Of a stretch of DNA of 46,693 bases, positions 24,866-34,778 are shown one piece after another; the first letter of the stretch is position 1; every line of letters begins with the position of its first letter. The notes beneath the pieces are model-generated. The model ran no database searches. It was not told the DNA's origin and worked only from the letters and a program-made list of their open reading frames with translations. The stretch lies in the NCBI GenBank assembly GCA_902792515.1, contig CADAZX010000014.1:1-46693 (forward strand), read 5' to 3'. Source of the stretch: an uncultured Ruminococcus sp. GTDB lineage: Bacteria; Bacillota; Clostridia; UBA1212. Both the position numbers and the translations under genes were made by a program.

Positions 24866-26296
24866 ATGTTTGATTACCCCAACTGTGAAACGCTTCCCAA
24901 CCCCGAAACCTCCCACGCGGTGGAGTTCGGTCACCTGAACGTTCCCGGCCGGCAGCCTTTTTACCGCGACTTGCGCGCGCTTGCCGACGACCGCCGGATC
25001 CTGCGCAACCCGCACAAGGGCTGGTACTGGCACTACATCGACAACGGCTACCCGCGGCCCAACTACCGCCGCGACCACGACCCTTCCGACCACCTCGAGG
25101 ATTTTCCCGGCCTCAACCACATCTACCTGCGGTTCGACTGGGGCGACATTGAGAAGGAGGAAGGCGTTTACGACTGGTCCTACATCGACTCGATCATGGA
25201 GGAGTGGAGCCGCTACGACTACCGCTTCGGAATCAGGCTCGTGACCTACGAGGGGTCCGGGGAGATTCCGTTCGCGACTCCGGAGTACGTTTTCAAGGCA
25301 GGCGCAAAATGCTACGCGCTTCCGGGCGGCAGGCTCGAGCCCGACTACGGCGACCCGGTTTTTCTTGAAAAACTCGCGCGCTTCATGGAGGAGGCGGGGC
25401 GGAAATTTAACGGCGACCCGCGCGTTGAGCTCATCGACGTCGGCACGTTCGGCACATGGGGCGAAGGCCACACAGGCAACGGCAGCGACATCGTCTACCC
25501 TTCATGGGTCATCAAAAAGCACATCGACCTCCACGTGAAGAATTTCCCGGACAAGTTCGTGATTCTGAACGACGACCATATCAACCACCGCTGGAGCCGC
25601 GGGCGCGAAGAGAATTTCGAGTTGATTGACTACGCGGCGTCGCTCGGCCTCGGCCTTGACGACGATTCGGTCTGCGTCAGGTACTACGCCGAAAACTGCT
25701 GCTACAGCTCGCTCAGAACGCCCTGGCTTTTCGAATATTTCTACCCGAACGCGCCTGTCGTTCTTGAGTTCGAGCACTACCAAAGCGTCGCGCCAGAGAT
25801 CTTCAAAAACGGCTACCCGTTCCTCGAGGCGATGCAGCAGGCCCACGCGACGTTCGCGGGCTTCCACGGTTACCCCCGCCCCTGGCTGAAACGCGAGCCC
25901 TGGTTCACGGAGTACGGCGCCAACCGCCTCGGCTACTGGCTTTTCGTCGAAGGGATCGACCTCCCGCCCCTTATGTCGGGCGTGAACAACAGGATCCGCC
26001 TGCACGTTAACAACCGCGGTTTTGCGGCGCCGTACCTGAAATACGACGTAAAGCTGCGCCTTGGAGGAACTTCGGGCGGCTGTCAGGTGATCGATCTTCC
26101 CGACGTCGACTGCCGGCGCTGGAAGCCGGGTGAAATTACTGTTGAAAGCACCGCGGTCCGGCCTCTTGTCGCCCCCGGAAAGTATATTCTGGAAATGGGT
26201 CTCTTCGAAGGCGCGCGGCCGATCGAGCTTGCGGTTAAAGAGAGCGAAAAGACTCTTGACGGCTTCTACAGGCTGTGCGAGGTCGACGTAAGGTAA
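24866..26296 (+). CDS. DUF4832-type TIM-barrel protein (glycoside hydrolase-like)
   Basis: 476 aa, no signal peptide, GGAGGG before ATG 24866. LRNPHKGWYWHY and YLRFDWGDIEKEEGVYDWS match the start of DUF4874/DUF4832 proteins, which fold as a beta/alpha barrel like GH42 or GH35 enzymes. LIDVGTFGTWGEGHTG (about residue 192) contains a Glu in the place of the acid/base residue. The last 100 residues form a beta-sandwich. Substrate unknown; activity not shown for most members. It follows a URO-D-like gene and is closed by a hairpin at 26308-26329. Confidence 0.8.
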   Translation: MFDYPNCETLPNPETSHAVEFGHLNVPGRQPFYRDLRALADDRRILRNPHKGWYWHYIDNGYPRPNYRRDHDPSDHLEDFPGLNHIYLRFDWGDIEKEEGVYDWSYIDSIMEEWSRYDYRFGIRLVTYEGSGEIPFATPEYVFKAGAKCYALPGGRLEPDYGDPVFLEKLARFMEEAGRKFNGDPRVELIDVGTFGTWGEGHTGNGSDIVYPSWVIKKHIDLHVKNFPDKFVILNDDHINHRWSRGREENFELIDYAASLGLGLDDDSVCVRYYAENCCYSSLRTPWLFEYFYPNAPVVLEFEHYQSVAPEIFKNGYPFLEAMQQAHATFAGFHGYPRPWLKREPWFTEYGANRLGYWLFVEGIDLPPLMSGVNNRIRLHVNNRGFAAPYLKYDVKLRLGGTSGGCQVIDLPDVDCRRWKPGEITVESTAVRPLVAPGKYILEMGLFEGARPIELAVKESEKTLDGFYRLCEVDVR

Positions 26297-26307
26297 TATT
26301 ATGAGCG

Positions 26308-26329
26308 GCGGCGCCCCTCGGGGCGCCGC
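26308..26329. terminator. GC-rich hairpin between convergent genes
   Basis: GCGGCGCCCC-TC-GGGGCGCCGC is a perfect 10-bp palindromic stem. It lies between the DUF4832-type gene and the thioesterase gene, which point toward each other. The T-run after it is weak, so it is a probable rather than proven terminator. Confidence 0.65.
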
Positions 26330-26362
26330 AACAGCTTTTATAAGCAGCCGTTCCCGTGTCTG

Positions 26363-26794
26363 TTAGGCCTGTGTGCCGTCAGGCGCGAGTTTCATCAGCT
26401 TTTCATATATTTCCGGGAACTTTTTCTTCACGTTGACCGGCCTTCCGTCGCTTCCCAGAAACGCGTGGACAGACCTTCCCGAAAAGACTTCAGTGCCGCC
26501 CGAATTCTCCATTTTATAGGCAAAAACGAACGTCGCACCTTTGAATTCCTCTACGGCTGTATATATCGCGATCTCCTCCGGAAAAGTCGTCGGGCGCCTG
26601 AAGTCGCACGATATTTTCACAACCGCCGAAATGAGCCCCTCCGCCTCAAGAGCGGCGTAGTCCAGCCCCGCTTTCGCGAGGAAGTCGACCCGCGCCTCCT
26701 CCATCCACCTTACGTAGTTGGAGTGGTGCGTGATACCCATTTTGTCCGTCTCGTAGTACTGCACTTTGTGCGTGTAAACCGTTTTATTTTCCAT
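26363..26794 (-). CDS. Acyl-CoA thioesterase (4HBT, YbgC/FadM-like)
   Basis: 143 aa. The start YTHKVQYYETDKMGITHHSNYVRWMEEAR shows the hot-dog fold signature with the catalytic Asp in ETDKMGI-x-HHSNY. Members cleave acyl-CoA or acyl-ACP thioesters. The substrate is not shown by the sequence. It lies 57 nt after a MBL-fold gene on the same strand; no pathway is evident. Confidence 0.9.
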   Translation of the reverse strand: MENKTVYTHKVQYYETDKMGITHHSNYVRWMEEARVDFLAKAGLDYAALEAEGLISAVVKISCDFRRPTTFPEEIAIYTAVEEFKGATFVFAYKMENSGGTEVFSGRSVHAFLGSDGRPVNVKKKFPEIYEKLMKLAPDGTQA

Positions 26795-26850
26795 TTTTCA
26801 AGCTCTTTTTCCGCTTTTCAGCCAAAGTCAATCAAAGTCGCCGCACTCCT

Positions 26851-27519
26851 TCAGAAACGGATCTTGAACACGACTTTGATACCGCCTTCCACCTGTTTTT
26901 CGAAGTCAAAACCGTCCTTCTCCCTGCCGACGAGACCGCCGTAATGGACCGGAATCACGGCCGCCGGTATTATTTTGTTGGCCAGTCCCGCCGCCTGTTT
27001 AGCGTTCATCGTATACGTACCGCCGATCGGAAGCAGCGCGATGTCGCATTTCACGTTTTCGGCCTCAGCGGTTGCGTCTGTGTCGCCGGCAACGTACACA
27101 CGCGCGCCGTCAACGTTTAAGACGTATCCGACCCAACCGGCGCTCTTCGGGTGAAAAGGCTTCCCCACGTTGTACGCGGGCACCGTCTCGAACTCCAGAC
27201 CGTCAACGACGTACTTTTCGCCGGGCTTTACCGCGACAGTTTTCGAAACGAGGTTTTCGACCGCAGCCGCTTTCGCGAGCATGTTCTCCGGAACCACCAG
27301 AACGGTTTTCGCGTTCGCGACACGCTCAATGTCTGCCGGCGAAAAATGGTCGTGGTGGTCGTGCGTAATCAGTATAAAATCGGCGTCCTTCGACTCAGAG
27401 TCAAACCTGAACGGGTCAATGTGAACCGTTTTACCGCCCGCGACGATCCTTGAATGGTTCTGCCTGAACACCTCGATTTTGCCTAAAATTCCGTCAATTT
27501 GTTCGGTTCTTTGTTCCAT
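26851..27519 (-). CDS. UPF0173-type metal-dependent hydrolase (MBL fold)
   Basis: 222 aa. THDHHDHF (about residue 50) is the HxHxDH metal site; YVAGDTDAT and PVHYGGL supply the remaining ligands. The order of motifs fits the UPF0173 family, MBL-fold hydrolases of unknown physiological substrate. AAGGAGG precedes ATG 27519. Confidence 0.88.
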   Translation of the reverse strand: MEQRTEQIDGILGKIEVFRQNHSRIVAGGKTVHIDPFRFDSESKDADFILITHDHHDHFSPADIERVANAKTVLVVPENMLAKAAAVENLVSKTVAVKPGEKYVVDGLEFETVPAYNVGKPFHPKSAGWVGYVLNVDGARVYVAGDTDATAEAENVKCDIALLPIGGTYTMNAKQAAGLANKIIPAAVIPVHYGGLVGREKDGFDFEKQVEGGIKVVFKIRF

Positions 27520-27533
27520 TTTCGCGCCTCCTT

Positions 27534-29864
27534 TTAGCCTACCGTGAAAAATACCTCGAGCTTCACCGCGCCGCCGTTGTCCCTGATCACGACCTTGTAG
27601 TCGCCTTCGGGAATGTTTCTGTAAGGCACCACCTGCGGGTTCTGAGGCGTCGCACAGAACCAGTCCGCCACCTCGGAAGTGCCGCCGTTTTCAAGCAGGA
27701 ACCATCCCTGCCGCGACGAAGGAGTGACGTCGAAGCAAGCGTAAAACACGCCCGCGTCCTTACCGGGAACGTACGCCTCCGGGTAGAAGACAAGATAGTC
27801 GCTTTTTTCGCCTTTCGCCGTGATCAGGATCGGCTCGCCCTTTTCGAAAACCTTTTTGTTGACCGAAAGCGCCCGCGAACCGTCCTCAACGCTGTCGCCG
27901 GCGTTGTCCTCCGCCGCCTTGTAGAGCGTCGGTATCACTTCGGGAACGCTGCCTCCGTCGTTGTAGATCGCCACCTCGCCAAGCTCCGCGCAGCCGTGTC
28001 CGTCCTTCATCTTGAAGCCCGTCACCGCCACCCGCACGTAGCGCGCGTTCACCGGCCCGAAACGGAACACCGGCACCTTCGCAAGGTCAGGCTCGAAGCC
28101 CTTCTTCTCCGCCGCCGTGTACCACTTGGCGCCATCGGCTGAAACGAGGATCGCGAACGACTCCGGGAAGTATCTGAAGCACGCCGAACCCTTCCCCGCG
28201 GGGTAGAGATCGACACGGTTCACGCACGTCTCCGCGCCCAGGTCGAACGTCATATATTGAGGCGAACCGTCTTCCGAAACAAGCGCCGCCCTCGCGCCGT
28301 CGTCGAAAATGCCGTCGTGAACGTTGCACAAAAACGCCGTTCCGTCACCCGCCGCGGACGTCGCCGTAAGCCGCGCCGCCACCGCAATATCAAGAGAACG
28401 CGCCGGATTGTCCGGCTCACCAGAATCGTCTGCGGCCGCTTTTCCCGCATTTGCGTCCGGATTGTTGTTTCCGCTATTTTTAGGCAGATTCAGCTCTCCG
28501 CTTTTAACCTCCAGAAGCGCGCAGTCGCCCGCCTCGAGCGCGAGTGTGAGCACTCCGTTTTCCACCGGCGCCGCCTTCAGCCCGCCGCCGTTTTCGTCCA
28601 CAAGCTTGAGTTCAAGCTTGCCGACGTTAAACGTAAGCGTCTGCGCTTTTTGGAAGTTTTTGTTGACGACCATCAGATACCGCGCGCCGTTGCCACGCCG
28701 CTCGATCACCGAAACGATCGCGTCTGTCTTCCCTGCCGCCTGCACCGCGAAGCCTTCAGGAATCACCTCGTACGCGCCGGCCGTTTTCTGCCTCGTGTGG
28801 TACACCGCCACCGCGTCGCCTGCCGCGAGGTACGTGCCAAGCGTGTGAATCTTATGGTTGATCAGGCACACCGCGTCGTAAAGGTCGGTCGGATTGTGCT
28901 CCTCGTCAAAAATCGCGTCCGTGTAGCCGCTGTCTGCGCCCCACGGCTTTTCCCACGTGAAGAATTTCAGCTCCTTGACGCCGTACGCCAGCGCCGCCAT
29001 CATATTGTAGCGAAGATCGCCCGCCGACGGCCTCCGGTAGTTCACATAGCCCACCGACTGCACGTAAACGGCCGTGTTCATTCCCGTGTCAAGCGCCGCC
29101 CGCCTCAAGTCGTCGTAGTTCTTGAACAGCTGGTACTCGTCAACGCCGCCGCTCTTGTCGAAGCAGTACGTGTCAAGCGAAAGCGTGCCCCAATCTTTCA
29201 CGAGGCTTCCGAAATCCGTCAGCCGCTTGTAGTACGTGCCCTCCGGATACGCGCCCCGCGGCAGGAAATTGATGTTCACGAAGCAATCCGGAACGACCTC
29301 CCGCAGCGCGTTTTCCACCCTCGCGTAAGTGTTGGGATCGTACGGCTCGTCGACAACATAGAACCCGCCGAAGCCTTCCAGCCCGCGGTACTCCTCCGCG
29401 ACTTTCCTCAGCTCCTCGTCTGTGCGGCTCGCCCCTGTCTGAACGCGGTAGTCGCGCGAATAGATCTTCAGCCCGAACTTCGCCGCGTCCCTCATGATCG
29501 GCACGTACTTGTCGAAGGTATGGCCCTCCGCCACCCACCTGTCGTCAACGTAAACGTGCGACACGACGTCGACCTCCGCCTGCTTTATATACTCCAGCTG
29601 TCTATTGCGAAGTTCCTCGTTCTGCAGCTGGACGAGGTAGGCGTTGATAACGATATTTTCCCTAGTAATAGGCTTTTTCCCGGCCGCCATCTCCGCGATT
29701 CTGCCCGACGCTTCGGGAAGGTCCACAGGCGCGGGAGTCGCGGTGTTGTCTGAAATTTTTCCGCTGTCCACAGGTCTCTCCTCATTGGCGGGGCCGGTGT
29801 TGCACGCAGCCAAAACAGCCCCGAAAGCTATCAAAAATGCAATTAACAGTGCGATGCGTTTCAT
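27534..29864 (-). CDS. Lipoprotein with a GH-like TIM barrel and an F5/8 type C domain
   Basis: 776 aa from ATG 29864, with GGAGG upstream; a longer frame from 29903 has no ribosome binding site. The signal peptide ends in the lipobox VLAAC (Cys about residue 21), so it is anchored to the outer membrane face of the cell. Residues 60-400 resemble a beta/alpha barrel; GGFYVVDEPYDP (about residue 165) has a candidate catalytic Glu. About 490-640 is a discoidin (F5/8 type C) carbohydrate-binding domain (PQYMTFDLGAETCVNRVDLYP). The C-terminal 120 residues form a beta-sandwich. It probably binds and may cleave a polysaccharide; the exact GH family cannot be named. Confidence 0.82.
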   Translation of the reverse strand: MKRIALLIAFLIAFGAVLAACNTGPANEERPVDSGKISDNTATPAPVDLPEASGRIAEMAAGKKPITRENIVINAYLVQLQNEELRNRQLEYIKQAEVDVVSHVYVDDRWVAEGHTFDKYVPIMRDAAKFGLKIYSRDYRVQTGASRTDEELRKVAEEYRGLEGFGGFYVVDEPYDPNTYARVENALREVVPDCFVNINFLPRGAYPEGTYYKRLTDFGSLVKDWGTLSLDTYCFDKSGGVDEYQLFKNYDDLRRAALDTGMNTAVYVQSVGYVNYRRPSAGDLRYNMMAALAYGVKELKFFTWEKPWGADSGYTDAIFDEEHNPTDLYDAVCLINHKIHTLGTYLAAGDAVAVYHTRQKTAGAYEVIPEGFAVQAAGKTDAIVSVIERRGNGARYLMVVNKNFQKAQTLTFNVGKLELKLVDENGGGLKAAPVENGVLTLALEAGDCALLEVKSGELNLPKNSGNNNPDANAGKAAADDSGEPDNPARSLDIAVAARLTATSAAGDGTAFLCNVHDGIFDDGARAALVSEDGSPQYMTFDLGAETCVNRVDLYPAGKGSACFRYFPESFAILVSADGAKWYTAAEKKGFEPDLAKVPVFRFGPVNARYVRVAVTGFKMKDGHGCAELGEVAIYNDGGSVPEVIPTLYKAAEDNAGDSVEDGSRALSVNKKVFEKGEPILITAKGEKSDYLVFYPEAYVPGKDAGVFYACFDVTPSSRQGWFLLENGGTSEVADWFCATPQNPQVVPYRNIPEGDYKVVIRDNGGAVKLEVFFTVG

Positions 29865-29912
29865 TTTTTGGTCCTCCTTCGGCAATAATGCGAATCCGGT
29901 CACCGATATTTC

Positions 29913-32900
29913 TCAATTATCAGCTATGGTCTGCCTGTCTTTGGAATCATCCTTTTTAACAAAGTGAATATCCGGCAAAATGACCCAGCTCTCTTCGTTA
30001 TCCCCTTCACCTTTCCACGCAACAATGTGCCTTATCTCCGCGGACGACAATTCGTATCCTTTCGCTTTCAATGCCTCCACTTTTTCCATTGCGCTTTTTG
30101 ACAGCTTTGCTACAATCTTGTTCCGTCCGTAGATCATCGCCGAAAAACAGCCGTCGGCATATTCGAGTTCGGCTCCGCTTTGGAGAAGGCTGACATCTCT
30201 TCTAACATATTTATAGTACCCAAGGTTAACGTCTCTGTGTGACAGCTGCAATGTAATTCTGTTGGGCTCACGGTACTCTTTTTGGTCGATATGATACACT
30301 GCTCCCGTGTAATTAAATCTGTCAAGGAACGGATTCACATAGTGAACATACAGCGCGTGCTTCGCCCTCGTGAAACCGACGTAGGCAGCTCTCTTGTTCT
30401 TCTCGTCGTAAAGATTGAAGCTGCCCGGCAGAACGACGTAAACCGAGTCAAACTCCCTTCCCTTCGCCTTATGCAGAGTAGAGACCACAATTGTCGCGTT
30501 TTCAAAGTCGTAAAAATCTTCGAATTTGGATTCGCTGATGAATTCCGCGAAATCGGTTCTGTAACGCTTTGGATTCAGCGCCGCAAAAGTGTTAATCATT
30601 TTTAAAACCAGCGGCAGGCACGTGCTCCCGGAAAAACGTTCTTTCAGTTTGTCAATCGAATCGTTCCAAACTTCATCTGACACCACGGGGGTGAACTGCT
30701 CCTTCTCGATTTCACTAATAAAGAAGCGTATTTCCGCGAGATTGTAAAGGTTGAATCCGTCGTTGGTTTGAATCAGTTTGGCCTGCATACCGTTATCCAG
30801 AAGCAGCCCCATGACTCTAAGCGCCTCGTCATTTGTCGATGTGAGAATACATGTCTTTTCACCGTGATACTGCTCCTTCACCTGCGCCACGACCGCTTCT
30901 TCAAAGTTGCCCTTAATGTGTTTCGTCAGCTCCACAATACCCTCATCGCTTGATACCGCGTTAATAGGTTCCCGTTTCATCCTGTCGGGAATAAAATGCG
31001 CAAACGTATTGGCGAATCTGACGATTTTGCCGTCACTGCGGTAATTGTCAAGCAAATCGTATTGCTTGGCGTCAAAATCAGATATCAGCGACTTAAGGTT
31101 TGAAGAGTCGGATCCTCTGAATTCATATATATTCTGATCATCGTCTCCGACAGCAATGACACGCATGCCGTCATTTTGGGCCATCAGAGCGCGCACCAGG
31201 GCATATTCGTTTTTGTCCATGTCCTGGGCTTCATCAATAACCAGTACAGTCTTTGTAATCCTTCCGACTTCAACCTCTCCGTTGGCTATCATATCTGCCG
31301 CCCGCGAAACCACGTCATCTGATTCAAGCAGGTTTCCGATTCTTCCCAGAATATCGAAACAGTAAGAGTGGAAGGTTTTAACTTCCACGTAATGCGCCGC
31401 AGTTCCGATAAGATCAATCAGCCGGCTCTTAAACTCCGTGGCTGCAGCCCGTGAAAAAGTCAGCATAAGGAGCTGTTCACTCTTGACGTCCTCGAGCAAA
31501 AGGAGCGACGCAAGTTTATGAACAAGCACCCTGGTTTTCCCGCTTCCGGGGCCTGCGACTACCACGATGTGCTGAGACTTGTCATCATTTATTATTTCAG
31601 CCTGTGTTTCGGAAAGACAGCCGAACAGCTGTTCATACTTCTCCGGTGTAATATTCCTGTTAATCTCACCCGCGCGTGTTCCCTTGAAATACTTGGAGAT
31701 AAATGGTCTGTATTCCATCGTGAAATAATCGTTCACGAAAACAAGCGCTTCATCATAGTTTTTCAGCATCATATTGGCGTACTGCCCTACTATGTGAATC
31801 TGTTGAATTCTGTTCTGGTAGAATTCGCTTAGTTGCTTGTAGTTTTCGATTTTGTAGCGAATCTTGTTGTCAAGAACTAATCTGTTGATTGACAGCCCGT
31901 TGTAGAGGACCAAAAATCCTCCCTCAAGGTTCATGGCTCCAATCTTGGAGAGATAGAGAAGCGCATTCTGGATGTCTCCGGATGTACACTGTGTGTTGCT
32001 GTCCAATAGTGATCCTCTGGAATTGTAGTTGTCTTTCAGTTCAAGTAGCGAGAACTGCACAAGAACTTCATCCTTGATGTTAGGAGTCTTGTCATTGGAC
32101 TTGTCAAACAGATATTCAACAATGAACTTCGCAATTTCGCACCGTTTTTCAATAAGGCTATCCATTTTCGACTTGTTCAAAGTCGGGAATACCGTTGTTT
32201 GCCTTTCATTGGCGTCAATATGCTTCTTGACAAAATTCTTGATTGTCCAAAAGTACAGAATTGATTTAATGTTTCTCTCAGTCGCGTTTTTAATCCCCTG
32301 TTTTATGGCGCCGTCGTTTAGTTCTTTGTAATTGATATCCTGAACTTCTCCGCTGAGTTGTGACGCGAGATACTTCTCAAGTTCACTGAAATCATTAAGA
32401 ATCTGCCGTGATTTGTTTACAGATTCCGTACGCTTGATATACGCGGCCATATCCATGGAATCAGCCAGTATTCCCTCTTCCCGCATCAGATTGACCGCTT
32501 TTATTACTTCTTCCTTGTCAATTCCAAGTATGTCCGCGAGATAGTCTATACGTGACTCCGCTTCGTCATCCACCGCTTTGGTAATGTTCTTTGCGGAAAT
32601 AAGTGACTTAATGATTCTCTTCGCGTTGAGTTTTTCCTTCTCGCCGAACCTGGAAGACGCCTCAATTGCACGGGATGCCTCCTCCATATTCCGTGCCAAT
32701 ATGCTCGTTGCGTACACCTTTGGCATATTTTTTCCACGTTCGATATACCCGGCATTTTCGAGCGCCGCAATGGCTGTCTTTACACGGGTTTCGACATCGT
32801 ACATACCTTCTTCCCAACCTGCCTGACGTGCAATTTCCAGCGCAGATCTGCATACGCTTGGCCTCGTCTTGGTCAGATCTTTTATAGCCTGCCAAACCTG

Positions 32901-34748
32901 CTGAATCTCACTGATACTGAGTTTGGTCTGGTTGAGCATAATAAAATGCTTGTCAAGGTCATTCTCGTTGAAAAGAACATAACAGTCCGCCTGGATATTC
33001 TGGTCTCTTCCGGCCCTTCCCGCCTCCTGAACATAATTCTCCAGTGAATCCGAGATATCGTAGTGGACCACCAGCCCCACGTCTTTTTTATCCACACCCA
33101 TTCCGAAAGCCGAAGTCGCAACGATGACCTTCACGTTGTTCGAGATGAATGCTTCTTGATTTTCTATCTTCTCCGCACGGTCCATTTGTCCGTTGAACGG
33201 TTTTGCGGGATAGCCGTCGTTCGTCAGTTTCTTCGCAAGTTCTTTTGTCGTTTTTGTTCTGGAAACGTAAACAATCGTCGGACAGTTTTTCTGGTCTATG
33301 AGCGTTCTCAGGGTAGTATACTTGTCCTCTTCATTATCCTTGTGGAGAACAACGTAACGAAGATTTGTCCTTGTCGCACTTGTCGTAAACAGGTCGAGCT
33401 CGATTCCCAGTTTTTGTCTGAAATAATCCCGGATATCGCTGATAACCTTCGGCTTCGCCGTGGCCGTAAAGCAAGATATAGGAATACTGTGGCTCAGTTG
33501 CTTCTCTTTTATATAATTACGGATAAAGTCGCCGATATACATGTAATCCACCCGGAAGTCCTGCCCCCACGCGGAAAAACAGTGTGCTTCATCTATTACA
33601 AAACGGACAACGTTCCTTGAAAGCAACAATCTTTCGATTGTCTTTGATCTCAATGATTCAGGCGATATGTAAAGCATGGAAGCCATGCCGCTCGCGACTC
33701 TGTCAATTGCCTCTGCGCGTTCAACAGGGCTCAGCAGTCCGTTGATGGTAACCGCGTCAACAATGCCCTTTTCCTCAAGGTTGTCGACCTGGTCTTTCAT
33801 AAGAGACTGAAGCGGCGAAATAATAATAGTCAGACCTCTGGACGTCTCTCCGGCCATGAGCGCGGGAAGCTGAAAAGTGAGCGATTTTCCGCCACCTGTA
33901 GGGAAAATCGCGAGCAGAGACCGGCCTCCGACAGCAGCCCTTGCCGCCATCTCCTGCAGAGGTTCTCCACTGTATGTTCTGAAACTGTCGAAGCCGAAAT
34001 AGTCTTTGAGTTTCTTCTTGACGTCGAGATTGCTGTTGCAGTACTCGCACCCTTGCTCGCACGGTGTCTCGCGAAGTTTCTTGACAACGTTCTCAATTGC
34101 AGGGTAGTTTTTGTACACCCACGGCGGCGTAATAGAATACTTATCGCATGTGGAAATGATGGCAAGAGCATAAGCCAGTTCCACAGGGCAGCTGTTTATC
34201 AGGAACGCAATGTCGGCGTTCTTGCAAATCTTTCCGGCGAAAGTTCTTTTGATATCATTCTCGATGCTTATGAGAGAGAACTGATTCCCGACATAATCAA
34301 AGAACCCCTCGAAATACTTGTTTTTATATAACAGACCGTGGAAAATGTGCTTCATTGACGAAGGCAATTTTGCGTAGGCGTTCACTTCGTCATAGAAAAG
34401 CTCCATAGCTTTTTTCGCATCGTTAGCGGGATTATTTAACTGGTCTGTCTGCAATTTGTCATCCTTGACCAGATTGTGGTAGGGTTTTGTCGGGAAAAGA
34501 AGAGGAGACATATAAAGAGTGTCAATAGGCAGATATGCCCTGCCCTTGATCAGTTCCCCGCAGTATTTAAGATCGTGGTTGATAATGTTGTGCCCGCAGA
34601 CATAATCCGCCCCTGAAACGAACGCGGAAAAATCAGCTTTGGACTTCGTGTGCAGGATTCGTGAATTATCCTTCACCGCGCCGAAATCTAAAACTCTCTG
34701 GTCGTCTACGCCAACTTCAAGATCTATAAATACGATTTCCCTTCCCAT
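29913..34748 (-). CDS. Exonuclease-RecQ-UvrD fusion helicase
   Basis: 1611 aa. Residues 1-180 look like a DEDD-type 3'-5' exonuclease (VFIDLEVG with D-x-E, CGHNIINHDLKY, then YHNLVKDD). A CxxxCxxC cluster lies near residue 232. A RecQ-type SF2 helicase follows (Walker A PTGGGKS about residue 283, DEAHCFSAWG about 384, GMGVDKKDVG, QEAGRAGRD). A winged-helix-like linker spans about 620-800. A UvrD-type SF1 helicase closes it (GPGSGKT about 1068, DEAQDMD about 1174, GDDDQNIYEFRG, TLHKAKG about 1426, VGFTRAKHALY). It should process DNA ends or replication structures. Such RecQ-UvrD fusions occur in defence islands, so an anti-phage role is possible; this is inferred. The gene is AT-rich relative to its neighbours. 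Confidence 0.9.
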   Translation of the reverse strand: MGREIVFIDLEVGVDDQRVLDFGAVKDNSRILHTKSKADFSAFVSGADYVCGHNIINHDLKYCGELIKGRAYLPIDTLYMSPLLFPTKPYHNLVKDDKLQTDQLNNPANDAKKAMELFYDEVNAYAKLPSSMKHIFHGLLYKNKYFEGFFDYVGNQFSLISIENDIKRTFAGKICKNADIAFLINSCPVELAYALAIISTCDKYSITPPWVYKNYPAIENVVKKLRETPCEQGCEYCNSNLDVKKKLKDYFGFDSFRTYSGEPLQEMAARAAVGGRSLLAIFPTGGGKSLTFQLPALMAGETSRGLTIIISPLQSLMKDQVDNLEEKGIVDAVTINGLLSPVERAEAIDRVASGMASMLYISPESLRSKTIERLLLSRNVVRFVIDEAHCFSAWGQDFRVDYMYIGDFIRNYIKEKQLSHSIPISCFTATAKPKVISDIRDYFRQKLGIELDLFTTSATRTNLRYVVLHKDNEEDKYTTLRTLIDQKNCPTIVYVSRTKTTKELAKKLTNDGYPAKPFNGQMDRAEKIENQEAFISNNVKVIVATSAFGMGVDKKDVGLVVHYDISDSLENYVQEAGRAGRDQNIQADCYVLFNENDLDKHFIMLNQTKLSISEIQQVWQAIKDLTKTRPSVCRSALEIARQAGWEEGMYDVETRVKTAIAALENAGYIERGKNMPKVYATSILARNMEEASRAIEASSRFGEKEKLNAKRIIKSLISAKNITKAVDDEAESRIDYLADILGIDKEEVIKAVNLMREEGILADSMDMAAYIKRTESVNKSRQILNDFSELEKYLASQLSGEVQDINYKELNDGAIKQGIKNATERNIKSILYFWTIKNFVKKHIDANERQTTVFPTLNKSKMDSLIEKRCEIAKFIVEYLFDKSNDKTPNIKDEVLVQFSLLELKDNYNSRGSLLDSNTQCTSGDIQNALLYLSKIGAMNLEGGFLVLYNGLSINRLVLDNKIRYKIENYKQLSEFYQNRIQQIHIVGQYANMMLKNYDEALVFVNDYFTMEYRPFISKYFKGTRAGEINRNITPEKYEQLFGCLSETQAEIINDDKSQHIVVVAGPGSGKTRVLVHKLASLLLLEDVKSEQLLMLTFSRAAATEFKSRLIDLIGTAAHYVEVKTFHSYCFDILGRIGNLLESDDVVSRAADMIANGEVEVGRITKTVLVIDEAQDMDKNEYALVRALMAQNDGMRVIAVGDDDQNIYEFRGSDSSNLKSLISDFDAKQYDLLDNYRSDGKIVRFANTFAHFIPDRMKREPINAVSSDEGIVELTKHIKGNFEEAVVAQVKEQYHGEKTCILTSTNDEALRVMGLLLDNGMQAKLIQTNDGFNLYNLAEIRFFISEIEKEQFTPVVSDEVWNDSIDKLKERFSGSTCLPLVLKMINTFAALNPKRYRTDFAEFISESKFEDFYDFENATIVVSTLHKAKGREFDSVYVVLPGSFNLYDEKNKRAAYVGFTRAKHALYVHYVNPFLDRFNYTGAVYHIDQKEYREPNRITLQLSHRDVNLGYYKYVRRDVSLLQSGAELEYADGCFSAMIYGRNKIVAKLSKSAMEKVEALKAKGYELSSAEIRHIVAWKGEGDNEESWVILPDIHFVKKDDSKDRQTIADN

Positions 34749-34778
34749 TGTCCCAAAATCAGTCCTTAATAATATCTG

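Noticed and set aside
28257..29753. 498-codon plus-strand frame opposite the large lipoprotein gene
   Set aside because: Arg/Val/His-rich translation without motifs; typical antisense shadow.
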